Assembly: GCF_021462265.1 (NCBI RefSeq)
Contig: NZ_JAJONF010000003.1
Span: 124,001-188,000 of the forward strand
Source: Streptomyces shenzhenensis
GTDB taxonomy: Bacteria; Actinomycetota; Actinomycetes; Streptomycetales; Streptomycetaceae
Direction: 5' to 3'
DNA length: 64,000 nt
Each line of letters begins with the position of its first letter. Position 1 is the first letter of the stretch. The position numbers and the translations under genes are program-made. The notes beneath the pieces were generated by a model. The model worked only from the letters and a program-made list of their open reading frames with translations, searched no databases and was not told the DNA's origin. This document shows positions 42,600-50,780 of this stretch, piece by piece.

Positions 42600-42644
42600 G
42601 TCGGGGTGGCGGGATCTGAACCCACGACCTCTTCGTCCCGAAGC
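42600..42644 (-). other. tRNA-Pro 3'-end fragment (probable attachment-site scar)
   Basis: Read on the minus strand it begins CTTCGGGACGAAGAGG and continues through a T-arm (GTGGGTTCAGATCCCGCC) to an acceptor end ACCCCGAC. This matches the 3' half of a Streptomyces tRNA-Pro (CGG anticodon loop partly kept), with the T-loop base changed from TTCAAAT to TTCAGAT. The 5' half is missing. tRNA-Pro 3' ends are the attachment sites of pSAM2-like integrative elements. Confidence 0.65.
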
Positions 42645-42814
42645 AACTTGGGCCTGGCCCTGTCTTTCCCGCTGGCACCGATCTGTTGCAGATTCTGTGG
42701 TGCCCGCTCGTCCATCACGACGGTCAGTACGCTGCCAGCCCCCGGCGGCACTGGCGCAGCACAGCGCTGACAGCCGAAGGCGCCGTCGCCGGGGACCCGC
42801 CCCGCCCGCACACC

Positions 42815-43021
42815 GTCGAGGAGGACTACCTGCCCCGCCCGTGCACGGTGTCCCCCACACCGGCCGTGGAGTACCCGAACTGGGACCTGCCGGATGATCT
42901 CAGCGAGCTGCTCGCGGAGCGGTTCGAGGTGATGGAGGTGGAACAGGGCTACGACTACTTCGAGGTGGCCACCACGCAGCAGAGCAAGGTCGGCGGCTAC
43001 CCGGGGTGGACTCAGCCGCCA
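42815..43021 (+). pseudogene. DUF1963 (YwqG-like) fragment
   Basis: About 68 residues survive: EEDYLPRPCTVSPTPAVEYP, LLAERFEVMEVEQGYDYFEV, then SKVGGYPGWTQPP. This GGYPxWxQ motif is diagnostic of DUF1963 proteins, which are ~250 residues. No start is present and homology stops at ~43021 without a stop codon, so both ends are lost. Confidence 0.65.
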
Positions 43022-43068
43022 TCAGTGGCTCACTTGACGGTCGCCTGGCCGGGGAGCAGAGGGACTGC

Positions 43069-43362
43069 TCAATCTACGTCGCCAGCATGACGAGCCTTGG
43101 CGAACATTCCAGCCCGGAGCTGAAGCACCGCACCGAGCACGATGACCCCCAGGGCAATGGTGGAAACAACCATCCCCGCTCCGGAAGAGAAACGGAGAAG
43201 TTTAGCTCCGCCGTCCAGGACGAAACCGCCACCCATCGCTATCCGACCCCAACCAGCCCTAGGCGACCGCGCGTACTCTGCGATTCCTCGGCTGCCGGTC
43301 AAGGTCAACACGCCCAGGACTACGACAAAGCAGCCGGAGCCCAACATGATCCATGCAGACAT
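43069..43362 (-). CDS. small integral membrane protein (97 aa)
   Basis: Three hydrophobic helices: AWIMLGSGCFVVVLGVLTLT, a Gly-rich middle segment (WGRIAMGGGFVLDGGAKLL), and GMVVSTIALGVIVLGAVLQL. ATG 43362 has a GGAGGGG site. No family recognised. It lies within accessory DNA. Confidence 0.6.
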   Translation of the reverse strand: MSAWIMLGSGCFVVVLGVLTLTGSRGIAEYARSPRAGWGRIAMGGGFVLDGGAKLLRFSSGAGMVVSTIALGVIVLGAVLQLRAGMFAKARHAGDVD

Positions 43363-43721
43363 GGCACCCCTCCAAAGGGAGGCTACTGCACGGGCGTGAT
43401 CTGCGGCCTGGTCGTGCCGTAAAGCACTGGTACAGCCCGTGCCAAGCCGCACCCGCTTCCCTCCTCGACCCACCATCCACCCCAGCTCTCATCCCGTCTG
43501 CCTCGGCCCACACACCGTGGAGCGGGCGTGGTTCATGGCGTCCAGGTGGAGCGCGCCACTGTACGAACGACCTGGACGCCCATGGGCCGCGTCTGCTCGG
43601 CTCTGCCTGGGTCGACGGCAGGCGGGATGGGAGCACCCCGCGCACGCCACCGACTCGCCGGCACTCGCGAACCGCGCCCCCGCCGGAGGCTCGTTCTCGC
43701 CGTGGCCGCTCTCTGCGGTGA

Positions 43722-44081
43722 TCGACTCATGACCCGGCTCTGGCCACGTGGGCGCGCATCGGGGGAGAGGTGGCAGGGGCGGACTACGTCTTCGCCACCC
43801 GGACCGGCCGCCCCGTCGGGCCGCGCAACCCCTACCGCTCCTTCACCCGCGTCGCCGAGTCCGCCGGCCTCCGCGTGATCCGCCTGCGCGACGCCCGACA
43901 CGGCACCGCCACCCTCCTCACCGCGGCCGGAGTCGCGCCCCGCGTCGTGATGGAGATCCTCGGCCACTCTCAGATCAGCATCACCATGGACGTCTACACC
44001 CACGTCGTCCAGGACACGCGGGGCGAGGCCATGAGCCACATGGACCGGCTGCTCAGGAAGAGACGCCCCGATCGCGGGTGA
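43722..44081 (+). pseudogene. tyrosine-recombinase (integrase) C-terminal fragment
   Basis: Only the catalytic end of a phage/ICE-type integrase remains: DYVFATRTGRPVGPRNPYRS, RLRDARHGTATLLTAAGV, ILGHSQISITMDVYTHV. It keeps the second Arg/His box, the His/Trp box (GHS) and the nucleophile Tyr (VYTH). The HxLRH box is degraded to RDARHG. An in-frame stop at 43719-43721 and absence of the N-terminal and first-Arg segments make it a remnant. Its 3' end faces the tRNA-Arg-like sequence, as in functional int-att units. Confidence 0.75.
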
Positions 44082-44111
44082 CCGCCCGCGTTGATGTCAG
44101 AAGCGGATGTC

Positions 44112-44145
44112 AAAGGCCACCTACGGATCTCCGTAGGTGGCCTTT
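44112..44145. terminator. 15-bp hairpin terminator with T-run
   Basis: AAAGGCCACCTACGG (44112-44126), loop ATCT, and CCGTAGGTGGCCTTT (44131-44145), followed by TTG. It can terminate the integrase remnant on the plus strand. On the minus strand it lies just past the tRNA-Arg 3'-end copy, where a tRNA terminator would be expected. Confidence 0.85.
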
Positions 44146-44150
44146 TGCCT

Positions 44151-44194
44151 GGTGCCCCGGCAGGATTCGAACCTGCGACACCCGCTTCAGGAGC
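44151..44194 (-). other. tRNA-Arg(CCU) 3'-end copy: probable attachment site
   Basis: Positions 44155-44187 are identical over 33 bases to 52174-52206 inside the complete tRNA-Arg(CCU) gene. They include the T-arm and part of the anticodon arm; one C differs at 44188 (CTCCTGAA against CTCCTAAA). No 5' half exists here. It therefore looks like the distal att site left by site-specific insertion into the tRNA gene. Confidence 0.75.
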
Positions 44195-44355
44195 GGGATC
44201 TAATCCTTGCCGGGGGGTGCCTGGCGCTGCCGCGCGGTACTGTTTCCCCTGGTCAGAGCCACGCGGCGAGCCACTTGAACCAGCTCGGGCCGCCCTGTGT
44301 CGGGCAGTCCGCTCACGCATCGCTCACGCGCCGCCGACTGCTAAGCAGCACGTGG

Positions 44356-44922
44356 TCAGACCTGAACGAGGTCGATCTCCACCGGGAACGGGGCCACTAC
44401 CTTGAGGACGCCGGTGAACACGTCTCCGTCCCGGTAGGTCTTCGTCGCGGGGTCGAGAACGTAGGTGTACACGAGAGGGACACCTGTCGCGGCCTGCTCG
44501 ATCCGCCAGTAGAAGCCGATGCCTGCCTTGGCGTACTGGTCGACTTTTACGATCCGGTCGGTGGTCTCCGAGCCCGGCGACACGACCTCTGCGACCAGCA
44601 GCACGTGCTCAGGGCGGGTGGGGGTGATGTCGATCGTGTCTGCGCGGTACACGACGACGTCCGGTCGCCGATTGGTGAGCGGGACGTCCTGGAGTCGGAC
44701 GTCGAGGTCCGTGTCCGCGTTCCATTCGGGGCCCGCGGCGGTGTCCAGGGCGTTCGCCAGATTCCGGGCCAGCCGGTTGTGCCGCTTGGACGCACTCGGA
44801 CGCACGACGACCATCCCGTCCATGATCTCGATGCCGGCGCACTGCTCCTCGGACCAGGAGTCGTACTCCTCCGCCGTGATCTGCTCATGCATCCACGCCG
44901 GGGCCACCATCTCGGCCGTCAT
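44356..44922 (-). CDS. Uma2-family endonuclease-fold protein
   Basis: A 188-residue PD-(D/E)XK-superfamily protein. It opens MTAEMVAPAWMHEQITAEEY and shows the core blocks GIEIMDGMVVVRPSASKRHN, RRPDVVVYR (catalytic Asp) and HVLLVAEVVSPGSETTDRIV (ExV/K region). Uma2 proteins are abundant in Streptomyces and cyanobacteria; their cellular role is unclear. The promoter region and first codons are duplicated at 49280-49425. Confidence 0.9.
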   Translation of the reverse strand: MTAEMVAPAWMHEQITAEEYDSWSEEQCAGIEIMDGMVVVRPSASKRHNRLARNLANALDTAAGPEWNADTDLDVRLQDVPLTNRRPDVVVYRADTIDITPTRPEHVLLVAEVVSPGSETTDRIVKVDQYAKAGIGFYWRIEQAATGVPLVYTYVLDPATKTYRDGDVFTGVLKVVAPFPVEIDLVQV

Positions 44923-45032
44923 GAAAGCGCCTCCTGGCCACTGTGCGGCGGGCCCGATCCCGCTTGATTCAGCATACTGACTGCCATCTGCCCGGCATGC
45001 TGATCTCGCTCACCCCCCTCCCCGTCGGCCGG
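44890..45032. repeat. direct repeat A: Uma2 5' end plus upstream region
   Basis: It begins CATCCACGCCGGGGCCACCA and extends through the start codon and promoter region of the Uma2 gene to CCCCGTCGGCCGG. It matches 49280-49425 in the same orientation at roughly 80-85% identity by eye. Confidence 0.8.
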
Positions 45033-45136
45033 CATCCGACCAGCGTGCACACGACAAGGGAGGAACCAGCGCCGGCCCGCGGAATGTCCCGGTCGGCAGC
45101 CGAGCCTTCGTCGAGGGACCGTACGGGGCGTCCACC

Positions 45137-46774
45137 TCAGTGGTGTTGATCGGGTGAGCGCTTGTGGGCACCAGGGCCGTTACCGTTGTGGTCACCAGAG
45201 TGGCTGCCGTGGCGATCAGGGCGGGGCGTGGCACTGGTGAGGGTGCAGCCCTGGTGGGACAGGTCCAGTTCTGATCCCTCGGTCAGGCAGGCTGTCAGCA
45301 CGTAAACCTGCTGGCCGTAGGCACGGCCCTGCACGGAGGTAACGGCTCCGTCCGAGCCCACCTCGCAGGGGTTGTCGTCGGTGCACTGCTCGCCCGCGTC
45401 GTTGTGGGTGTTGTGGATGCCCACGACCGTGGCGCCGCCGGGGGCCAGCAGCGCCGAACCTGATGTGCCGTGCCAGGGGGCGCAGTCGCCGGTCGTGGCG
45501 TAGCGGATCGAGTCGTCCTCCTGGTATCCGCCCTCCCGCAGGTGCGGGACCACGGCCTCGGCGGTGCAGTTGAGGCGGCCGCCGGTGTAGGCCATGGTCA
45601 GCGGGTCACCTGCGCGCACGGGAGTGGAGGCGAGGTGGAAGACTTTCGCGCCCTCGGCCTTCAACTGCGCGTAGGTCTTGTCCAGGCGGTAGAGCGCGAT
45701 GTCGGTGCCGGTCATCGTCGCGTACAGCAGCCGTTCCGCACGGACGGTGGTCTGCGGGTAGCCCTGACGGTCGGCGATCGGCGCCACGCGGTCGGCCGGC
45801 TGGTCGACCAGCGCGACTCCGGGCGCGGGCCGCTGTCCCTGCACGCAGTGACCGTTGGTCAGCAACAACGCCGGGTCCCGCGGCCGGGAGGCCGGGGTGC
45901 TGACCACTGAGCCTACGCAGTCGCCCAGGTCCGCCGCGCCTTCCACGTTCGGGACCTGGTCATCGCGGGGCACGTTGGCGCCGCTGATGATGCCGTTGAT
46001 CCAGTCGGCGTGCCTGGTGACATCGGTGTACAGCGTCTTGCCGCTTTCGTCGGGGCCGCTGACGACACCGGCTACCGCCCACTGGCCGTTCTCGCGGACC
46101 AGCGCAGGCCCACCGGAGTCCATGTTCGACGCGGCGACGCTGCCGTCGGCGCTACCGATGCACAGCTCTCCGCTGGCCGCGTGAGACGGACACGTCGAGA
46201 TCGGCTGCACCACGGTGTCAGCCTGCCGCAGCCGCTCGGGGAAACACGCCGGGTTGGTGCTGTCGTCGCAGGTCATGCCCCAGCCCATGATGCGGACGGG
46301 CGTGTTGTCCGCCGGCGTGGCCGAGGCGATCCGCACGGGCTTGGCCCGAACCGGGGTCCGCAGGTGCATCAACGCCATGTCGCGGCCCCAGAAGCCCCCC
46401 TCGTCCTTACTGGTCGCCAGCCGGTAGTAATGGTCGACCTCGGCGACCTCGCCTCCGGACGTGGTGTCCAGCGACCCGACCCGGACCTTCCAGCCCTTTG
46501 GGACACCCGCCTTCGCGTTGGTCGGGTTCCGGCCGGCACAGTGGCTGGCTGTCAGTACCCATTGCGGCGCAAGGACCTCCACCCCACAGCCATGTCCGTC
46601 CGGGCGCGGTGGCGCGGGATAGGACGGCTGGAACGAGCCCATGAACGAGTAGGCGTGGGTTGACTCGGTGCCACCCACGATGGCCTGTGCCGGTGGGGCG
46701 GCCATCACGGTCGCGGTCACCGCGACCCCAGTCGTCAGGACGGCGGCCGCCCTTGGGCCTATCCACTTGCGCAT
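45137..46774 (-). CDS. secreted protease with two tandem trypsin-like domains
   Basis: A 545-residue exported serine protease. The signal peptide ends AQA at 31 and the mature protein would start directly with IVGG (32-35), so no propeptide is evident. Domain 1 has His78 (LTASHC), Asp132 (GRDMALMHL) and Ser220 in NMDSGGP, where GDSGGP is usual. Domain 2 (~290-500) is more distant: His~309 in TNGHC, Asp~358 in GTDIALYRL, Ser~439 in HGTSGSALL. A His/Asp/Gly-rich tail follows. A GGGGAG site precedes the ATG. It is divergent from a two-component system that probably controls it. Confidence 0.88.
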   Translation of the reverse strand: MRKWIGPRAAAVLTTGVAVTATVMAAPPAQAIVGGTESTHAYSFMGSFQPSYPAPPRPDGHGCGVEVLAPQWVLTASHCAGRNPTNAKAGVPKGWKVRVGSLDTTSGGEVAEVDHYYRLATSKDEGGFWGRDMALMHLRTPVRAKPVRIASATPADNTPVRIMGWGMTCDDSTNPACFPERLRQADTVVQPISTCPSHAASGELCIGSADGSVAASNMDSGGPALVRENGQWAVAGVVSGPDESGKTLYTDVTRHADWINGIISGANVPRDDQVPNVEGAADLGDCVGSVVSTPASRPRDPALLLTNGHCVQGQRPAPGVALVDQPADRVAPIADRQGYPQTTVRAERLLYATMTGTDIALYRLDKTYAQLKAEGAKVFHLASTPVRAGDPLTMAYTGGRLNCTAEAVVPHLREGGYQEDDSIRYATTGDCAPWHGTSGSALLAPGGATVVGIHNTHNDAGEQCTDDNPCEVGSDGAVTSVQGRAYGQQVYVLTACLTEGSELDLSHQGCTLTSATPRPDRHGSHSGDHNGNGPGAHKRSPDQHH

Positions 46775-46928
46775 GAGTGACTCCCCTTTCGTTGCCCGCC
46801 GAGCACCGCTCCGGCGGGCTTGTACGGAGGAACAGCATCCGGCCGTTCCGTCCGGCTCGATCCTGGGCCCAGCGGTCTTCGGGCCGGTCTCGCCCGCGTA
46901 TCAGGCGCGTCAGGGCAGCCGCTCAGTT

Positions 46929-47027
46929 GTGTATCAGCGCTGGGGCGAGCGGCGTGGAATGGTCGCGGCCGCGGCCGGATGCAGGCATGCGCAACGGATA
47001 CACGGCTCCGCGGTGGCTGATACACGG
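46929..47027. promoter_or_regulatory. putative response-regulator boxes between protease and two-component genes
   Basis: GATACACGG occurs at 46997-47005 and again at 47019-47027, 22 bases apart (two helical turns). An inverted copy GTGTATC lies at 46929-46935, which extends to a 10-bp match GTGTATCAGC / GCTGATACAC (46929-46938, 47016-47025). Direct repeats at 11 or 22 bp spacing are typical OmpR-family sites. The 535-base interval 46775-47309 holds no gene. Confidence 0.5.
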
Positions 47028-47318
47028 TCACCGCGATCCCGACACATTGACCCCGGTGACCCCGGTGACGCGGTCGGCGCAGCAGGTGGCCGGCGCGGGC
47101 TTCGGTTCCACCTGACCGGCGGCGCTGCCGGTGGTGCGGATTGGACCAGTTGTTCACGCAAGGGGTCGAGCCCGTGGCGGCATGCACGCTACCGCGCACC
47201 GGGAGCGATCACCGCCCGGTCCCCGCTTCGGTCAGCTTCTGATGGTTGACTTTCTTACTCTTGTGGCTGCTGGTTCCGCTGAATCGTGAATGGGTGACAA
47301 GCAGGGCAGGTGAGGCAG

Positions 47319-48005
47319 GTGTCCGAGTCCGTGAACGTGCTCCTCGTCGAGGACGACACCGTGATCCGCAGGGCCGTGGGGCTCGTGCTGGAGCGCTACG
47401 GCTACACGGTGGCATCCGCGGAGGACGGGCTGGCGGGGCTGGACCTGTTCCGCACGGGCGGACACGATCTGCTTCTCTTGGATGTGATGCTGCCGGGCCT
47501 TGACGGCATCGGACTGTGCCGACGGGTGCGGGAGTCCAGCTTGGTACCGATCCTGATGATGTCTGCGCGCGGCGACTCGATCGACGTGGTCGGGGGACTG
47601 GAGGCAGGCGCGGACGACTACGTCGTCAAGCCCGTCGAGCCCCCGGTCCTGGTGGCGCGAATACGCGCGCTGCTGCGCAGAGCCACCTTCATCCGCGACG
47701 AGCCGATCGTCGACGGCCACCCGGTACTCACCTTCGGGAACCTGACGCTCGACACGGAGGGGCTGGAGGCGCGCGTGGCCGGCGAGCCCGTGGTCCTCAC
47801 ACCGACCGAGCTGCGGCTGTTACTCGAGTTTGCCGCGCATCCGGGGATCGTGCTGGAGCGGCAGAGGTTGCTGCGCAACGTGTGGGACTACGGCTGGGAC
47901 GGCGACAGCAGGGTCGTGGACCTGTGCGTGCAACGGCTGCGAAAGAAGATAGGCGCCGAGCGGATCGAGACGGTCCGCGGCTTCGGCTACAAGCTGGTGC
48001 GCTGA
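47319..48005 (+). CDS. OmpR-family response regulator, CseB-like
   Basis: A 228-residue regulator. The receiver domain has the acidic pair Glu11/Asp12, the phospho-acceptor Asp55 in LLLLDVMLPGLDGIG, and Lys in DDYVVKP. The C-terminal winged helix ends RVVDLCVQRLRKKIG. Sequence style is close to Streptomyces CseB (SARGDSIDVVGGLEAGADDY), a cell-envelope stress regulator. GTG 47319 follows GAGG; GTG 47310 and 47331 are also possible. The kinase gene starts 1 base after its stop. Confidence 0.92.
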   Translation: MSESVNVLLVEDDTVIRRAVGLVLERYGYTVASAEDGLAGLDLFRTGGHDLLLLDVMLPGLDGIGLCRRVRESSLVPILMMSARGDSIDVVGGLEAGADDYVVKPVEPPVLVARIRALLRRATFIRDEPIVDGHPVLTFGNLTLDTEGLEARVAGEPVVLTPTELRLLLEFAAHPGIVLERQRLLRNVWDYGWDGDSRVVDLCVQRLRKKIGAERIETVRGFGYKLVR

Positions 48006-48006
48006 C

Positions 48007-49224
48007 ATGACACCCCCCTTCGCCTCGCTGCGCTGGAAGATCACCGCTCTGGTGGCCACCGCCTGCTGCGTGGTCGCCCTGGTCATCGGTGTCCTCGTGC
48101 ACACGGCGACGTACGAGCGCTCGATCGCGGAGGGTGGGGCCAAGGCCCTCGCCCAGCTCGCCGACGCGGTGCAGCGAGAGCCCGGCGCGTACGAACCCGT
48201 CATCAGGAGCCCCGACGAACTGCCCCGTACCCTCCGCGACAAGGTACGCAAGGCCGACGGCAGGCCCCAGACCTGGTACGACACACGTGTGGCTCATGTG
48301 CCCTGGATGTGGGCCGCCCAGGAGTCCAAGGGCCGATGGACGGGCGTCCGCGTCGCCATGGACCTCGACTGGCTCAGCCGTAAGGCACTCGACCGGCACA
48401 TCGTGTATGCGGCGATCGCGGCGCTGGCCGTGGTATTGCCGCTGTCGGCGCTGGCTACCGGGTTCCTGGTCCGGAGGCTGCGCCGGGTCGCCGCCACCGC
48501 GCGCCGCATCAGCGACGGTGAACTCGATGCACGGACCGGCGGCCCAGGGTGGGGCAGGGACGAGATTGCGGACATCTCGGCGGCCGTCGACCAGATGGCG
48601 GGCAGCTTGGAGCGGCGACTGCGCAGCGAGCAGCGGTTCACCGCCGACGTGGCGCACGAACTGCGGACGCCGCTGATGGGACTGGTCACCTCGGCGGAAC
48701 TGCTGCCCGGGAGCGAGGCGACCGATCTGGTGCGGGACCGGGTCCGGGTGCTGCGCACGCTGGTTGAGGAGCTGCTGGAGGTGTCGAGGCTGGATGCGGG
48801 CGCGGAACAGGCTGAGCCGGTGCCCGTTCCGCTCGGCGAGTTGGTGGAGGATTCGGTACGGCGCACGGGGCTGACGGTGCGGGTGTCGGCGGCGGGTGCC
48901 GGGACAGTACGCACCGATCCGCGGCGGCTGGACCGGATCCTCGCGAACCTGGTCGGCAACGCCCACCGGCACGGGCGGGCACCGGTCACAGTGACGGTGG
49001 ACGGCGCCACCGTAGTCGTACGCGACCACGGCCCGGGCTTCCCGGCAGAACTGCTCGCGCACGGGCCGCAACGCTTCCGAACCGGAGCGGTCGAGCGCGG
49101 CCAGGGCCATGGCCTCGGGCTGACGATCGCGCTGGGCCAGGCACAAGTCATCGAGGCGCGTCTGGAGTTCGCCAATCCGCCCGACGGAGGTGCGACGGCC
49201 ACACTACGCCTCCCGTCCGGCTGA
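48007..49224 (+). CDS. sensor histidine kinase, CseC-like
   Basis: A 405-residue membrane kinase with two helices (~10-32 and ~137-157) flanking an extracellular sensor loop of ~105 residues. A HAMP domain, the H-box His217 in FTADVAHELRTPLMGL, an N-box (ILANLVGNAHRHG) and a G-box (HGPGFPAELL, GQGHGLGLTIA) follow. It partners the preceding regulator. The sensor loop has several Trp/Tyr and no obvious known domain. Confidence 0.93.
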   Translation: MTPPFASLRWKITALVATACCVVALVIGVLVHTATYERSIAEGGAKALAQLADAVQREPGAYEPVIRSPDELPRTLRDKVRKADGRPQTWYDTRVAHVPWMWAAQESKGRWTGVRVAMDLDWLSRKALDRHIVYAAIAALAVVLPLSALATGFLVRRLRRVAATARRISDGELDARTGGPGWGRDEIADISAAVDQMAGSLERRLRSEQRFTADVAHELRTPLMGLVTSAELLPGSEATDLVRDRVRVLRTLVEELLEVSRLDAGAEQAEPVPVPLGELVEDSVRRTGLTVRVSAAGAGTVRTDPRRLDRILANLVGNAHRHGRAPVTVTVDGATVVVRDHGPGFPAELLAHGPQRFRTGAVERGQGHGLGLTIALGQAQVIEARLEFANPPDGGATATLRLPSG

Positions 49225-49279
49225 CCGACGCCCCGGTTCGCCCGAGGCCCGAGCCGCAGATCTTCGCGGCGTCATCGGA

Positions 49280-49425
49280 CATCCACGCCGGGGCCACCAT
49301 CTCGGCGGTCATGAGGCACCTCCCGGACACACTGTGCTGCGGGCCCGATCCCGCTGGATTCGGCGTACTGTCCGCCATCCGCCCGGCACGCTGATCTCGC
49401 CCACGCCCTCTTCCCGTCGGCCGGT
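49280..49425. repeat. direct repeat B: second copy of the Uma2 5' region
   Basis: This copy keeps the promoter region and first ~11 codons (MTAEMVAPAWM on the minus strand) of a Uma2 gene and then diverges into kinase sequence. It is the counterpart of 44890-45032, 4.39 kb away in the same orientation. It marks one end of the protease/two-component cassette. Confidence 0.8.
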
Positions 49426-49441
49426 GAGCCGCCGGGCGTCT

Positions 49442-49591
49442 TCACCGGCGCAGTTCAACGCCCCCGCGATGTGATCGCACGGCGGGATCGGTGCCGCCGC
49501 CCAACCGGTCCGCCAGGCAGGCGAGGTAGAGCGCCATGGTAGTTCGGTGTTCGCGCAGCGGGCGACCGGTGATCTGCTCGATCTTGTTCAT
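49442..49591 (-). CDS. small hypothetical protein (49 aa)
   Basis: Reads MNKIEQITGRPLREHRTTMA, then LYLACLADRLGGGTDPAVRS. AAGGAG lies 8 bases before the ATG, the best ribosome-binding site in this stretch. It could be a complete short protein or the N-terminus of a truncated one. No family recognised. Confidence 0.5.
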   Translation of the reverse strand: MNKIEQITGRPLREHRTTMALYLACLADRLGGGTDPAVRSHRGGVELRR

Positions 49592-49639
49592 CCGGGCTCT
49601 CCTTCCGTTCCGGGGGCGGGTTCGAGGGCACGCGGCGGC

Positions 49640-49892
49640 ATGCTCGGTCCACAGCTTCGTCCCCAGTACCGGCGTCCGCCTCGCCGACGGCACATCAAAA
49701 CCGATCAGCAAGGTGAAAGCCGGCGACACGGTCCTGGCCACCGACCCGCAGACCGGCGTCACGGCCCCGGAGCAGCAGGTCCAGCAGGTCATCGTCACGA
49801 AGACCGACAAGGACTTCACGACCCTCACCCTGGACACGGCCCCGACCCGAGGCCCCCCGCAGCAGAAGCCCGAGAAGCAGACCCAAAACTGA
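49640..49892 (+). pseudogene. Hint-domain fragment of a polymorphic toxin
   Basis: Encodes HSFVPSTGVRLADGTSKPIS and KVKAGDTVLATDPQTGVTAP, the first half of an intein-like Hint domain found before the toxin tip of Rhs and related secreted toxins. It ends after TTLTLDTAPTRG with a short unrelated Gln/Lys tail. Neither the upstream repeat region nor the toxin tip is present. Confidence 0.7.
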
Positions 49893-49901
49893 CTTGATGC
49901 G

Positions 49902-50395
49902 TCAAGCATAGTTGCGGGGCGGGGTGGCCTGATCGCGGTCAACTGTGACAGGCGGGCGAGCCCTGGCCAGGCGGTAGATCCCGTGCACACTCGCCGCTCT
50001 GCGCAGCTCTCCGTCCACAACGTGCTTGATCTGCCGTTCGCTGCGCCGCGACCGGTAGGTGAGGCGGGTCAGCAGATCCCCGGGGACCGGCAGGCCGAAG
50101 TCGAGCGGCGTGCCGGGTGGGCCGACGAGGACCTCACTGACGCAGCTGGTCTTCAGCAACCCCCATCGGATCAGCCGGACGTAGTCCTCCATGGCGAGGT
50201 GCTCACCGACTGTGTCGTAGTCCAGCAGGCGTCCGACCTCCATGCTGCCGAGCACCCACAACTGCTTGCGGAACACGCGGATCGGATGGATGACATCCCC
50301 CGGTTTGACCCCTGCTCGCGCGAAGCTGGGCAGGGAGTGATGCGGCCCGCCGAAGAGGACGCTCAGCCGCTCACCCGCGAAGCCGCCGGTGGCGA
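49902..50395 (-). pseudogene. 5'-truncated gene of unknown function
   Basis: The frame shows clear coding bias to about 50395 but has no start beyond GTG 50276. It reads RLSVLFGGPHHSLPSFARAG, VKPGDVIHPIRVFRKQLWVL, YDTVGEHLAMEDYVRLIRWG and LLTRLTYRSRRSERQIKHVV. The upstream end meets the equally beheaded amidase fragment. I recognise no family. It could still be translated from GTG 50276 (124 residues). Confidence 0.5.
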
Positions 50396-50399
50396 GCGC

Positions 50400-50767
50400 G
50401 GGGCAAGCACTCCAGCACGTCCAACGACAAGTACTGGTTCTTCGAGAGCCGCTTGGGGCGCAGCTGGAGCCACTCCTGGACCGTCGCCCATGATCTCTAC
50501 CAGTTCGAGAAGATACAGGGCGCCGGCTTCGAGTCCCCGCACTACGCGGCCCCTGGAGACATCGTCTGGGTCAACTGGACCGGCACCAGTTCGGCGGGCA
50601 TCAGCCACGCGGCGGTCATCACCAAGGTCACCGGAAGCAACGTCTACGTGACCCAGCACTCTAACAAGCACAGAAACGAGCCGATATGGAAGGTCAAAGA
50701 CGCTATCAGCTGGCAGAGAGCCAACCCCCACCTGCATGCGTGGGCCGCCCAGCCCACCGAGAGCTGA
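50400..50767 (+). pseudogene. C-terminal part of an Amidase_6-type (CHAP-like) hydrolase
   Basis: Reads STSNDKYWFFESRLGRSWSH, APGDIVWVNWTGTSSAGISH, AAVITKVTGSNVYVTQHSN and WQRANPHLHAWAAQP. The His in GISHAAVITK and the downstream Asn-containing strand are catalytic-site parts of the PF12671 papain-like fold. The catalytic Cys and everything N-terminal to it are missing, so it is inactive as encoded. Confidence 0.75.
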
Positions 50768-50780
50768 TGAGGTCGACGCC

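Noticed and set aside
42600..42644. Functional tRNA-Pro gene
   Set aside because: D-arm, 5' acceptor strand and most of the anticodon arm are absent, so no cloverleaf can form.
44151..44194. Second tRNA-Arg gene
   Set aside because: Only the 3' part matches; the sequence beyond 44194 cannot form the D-arm or 5' acceptor strand.
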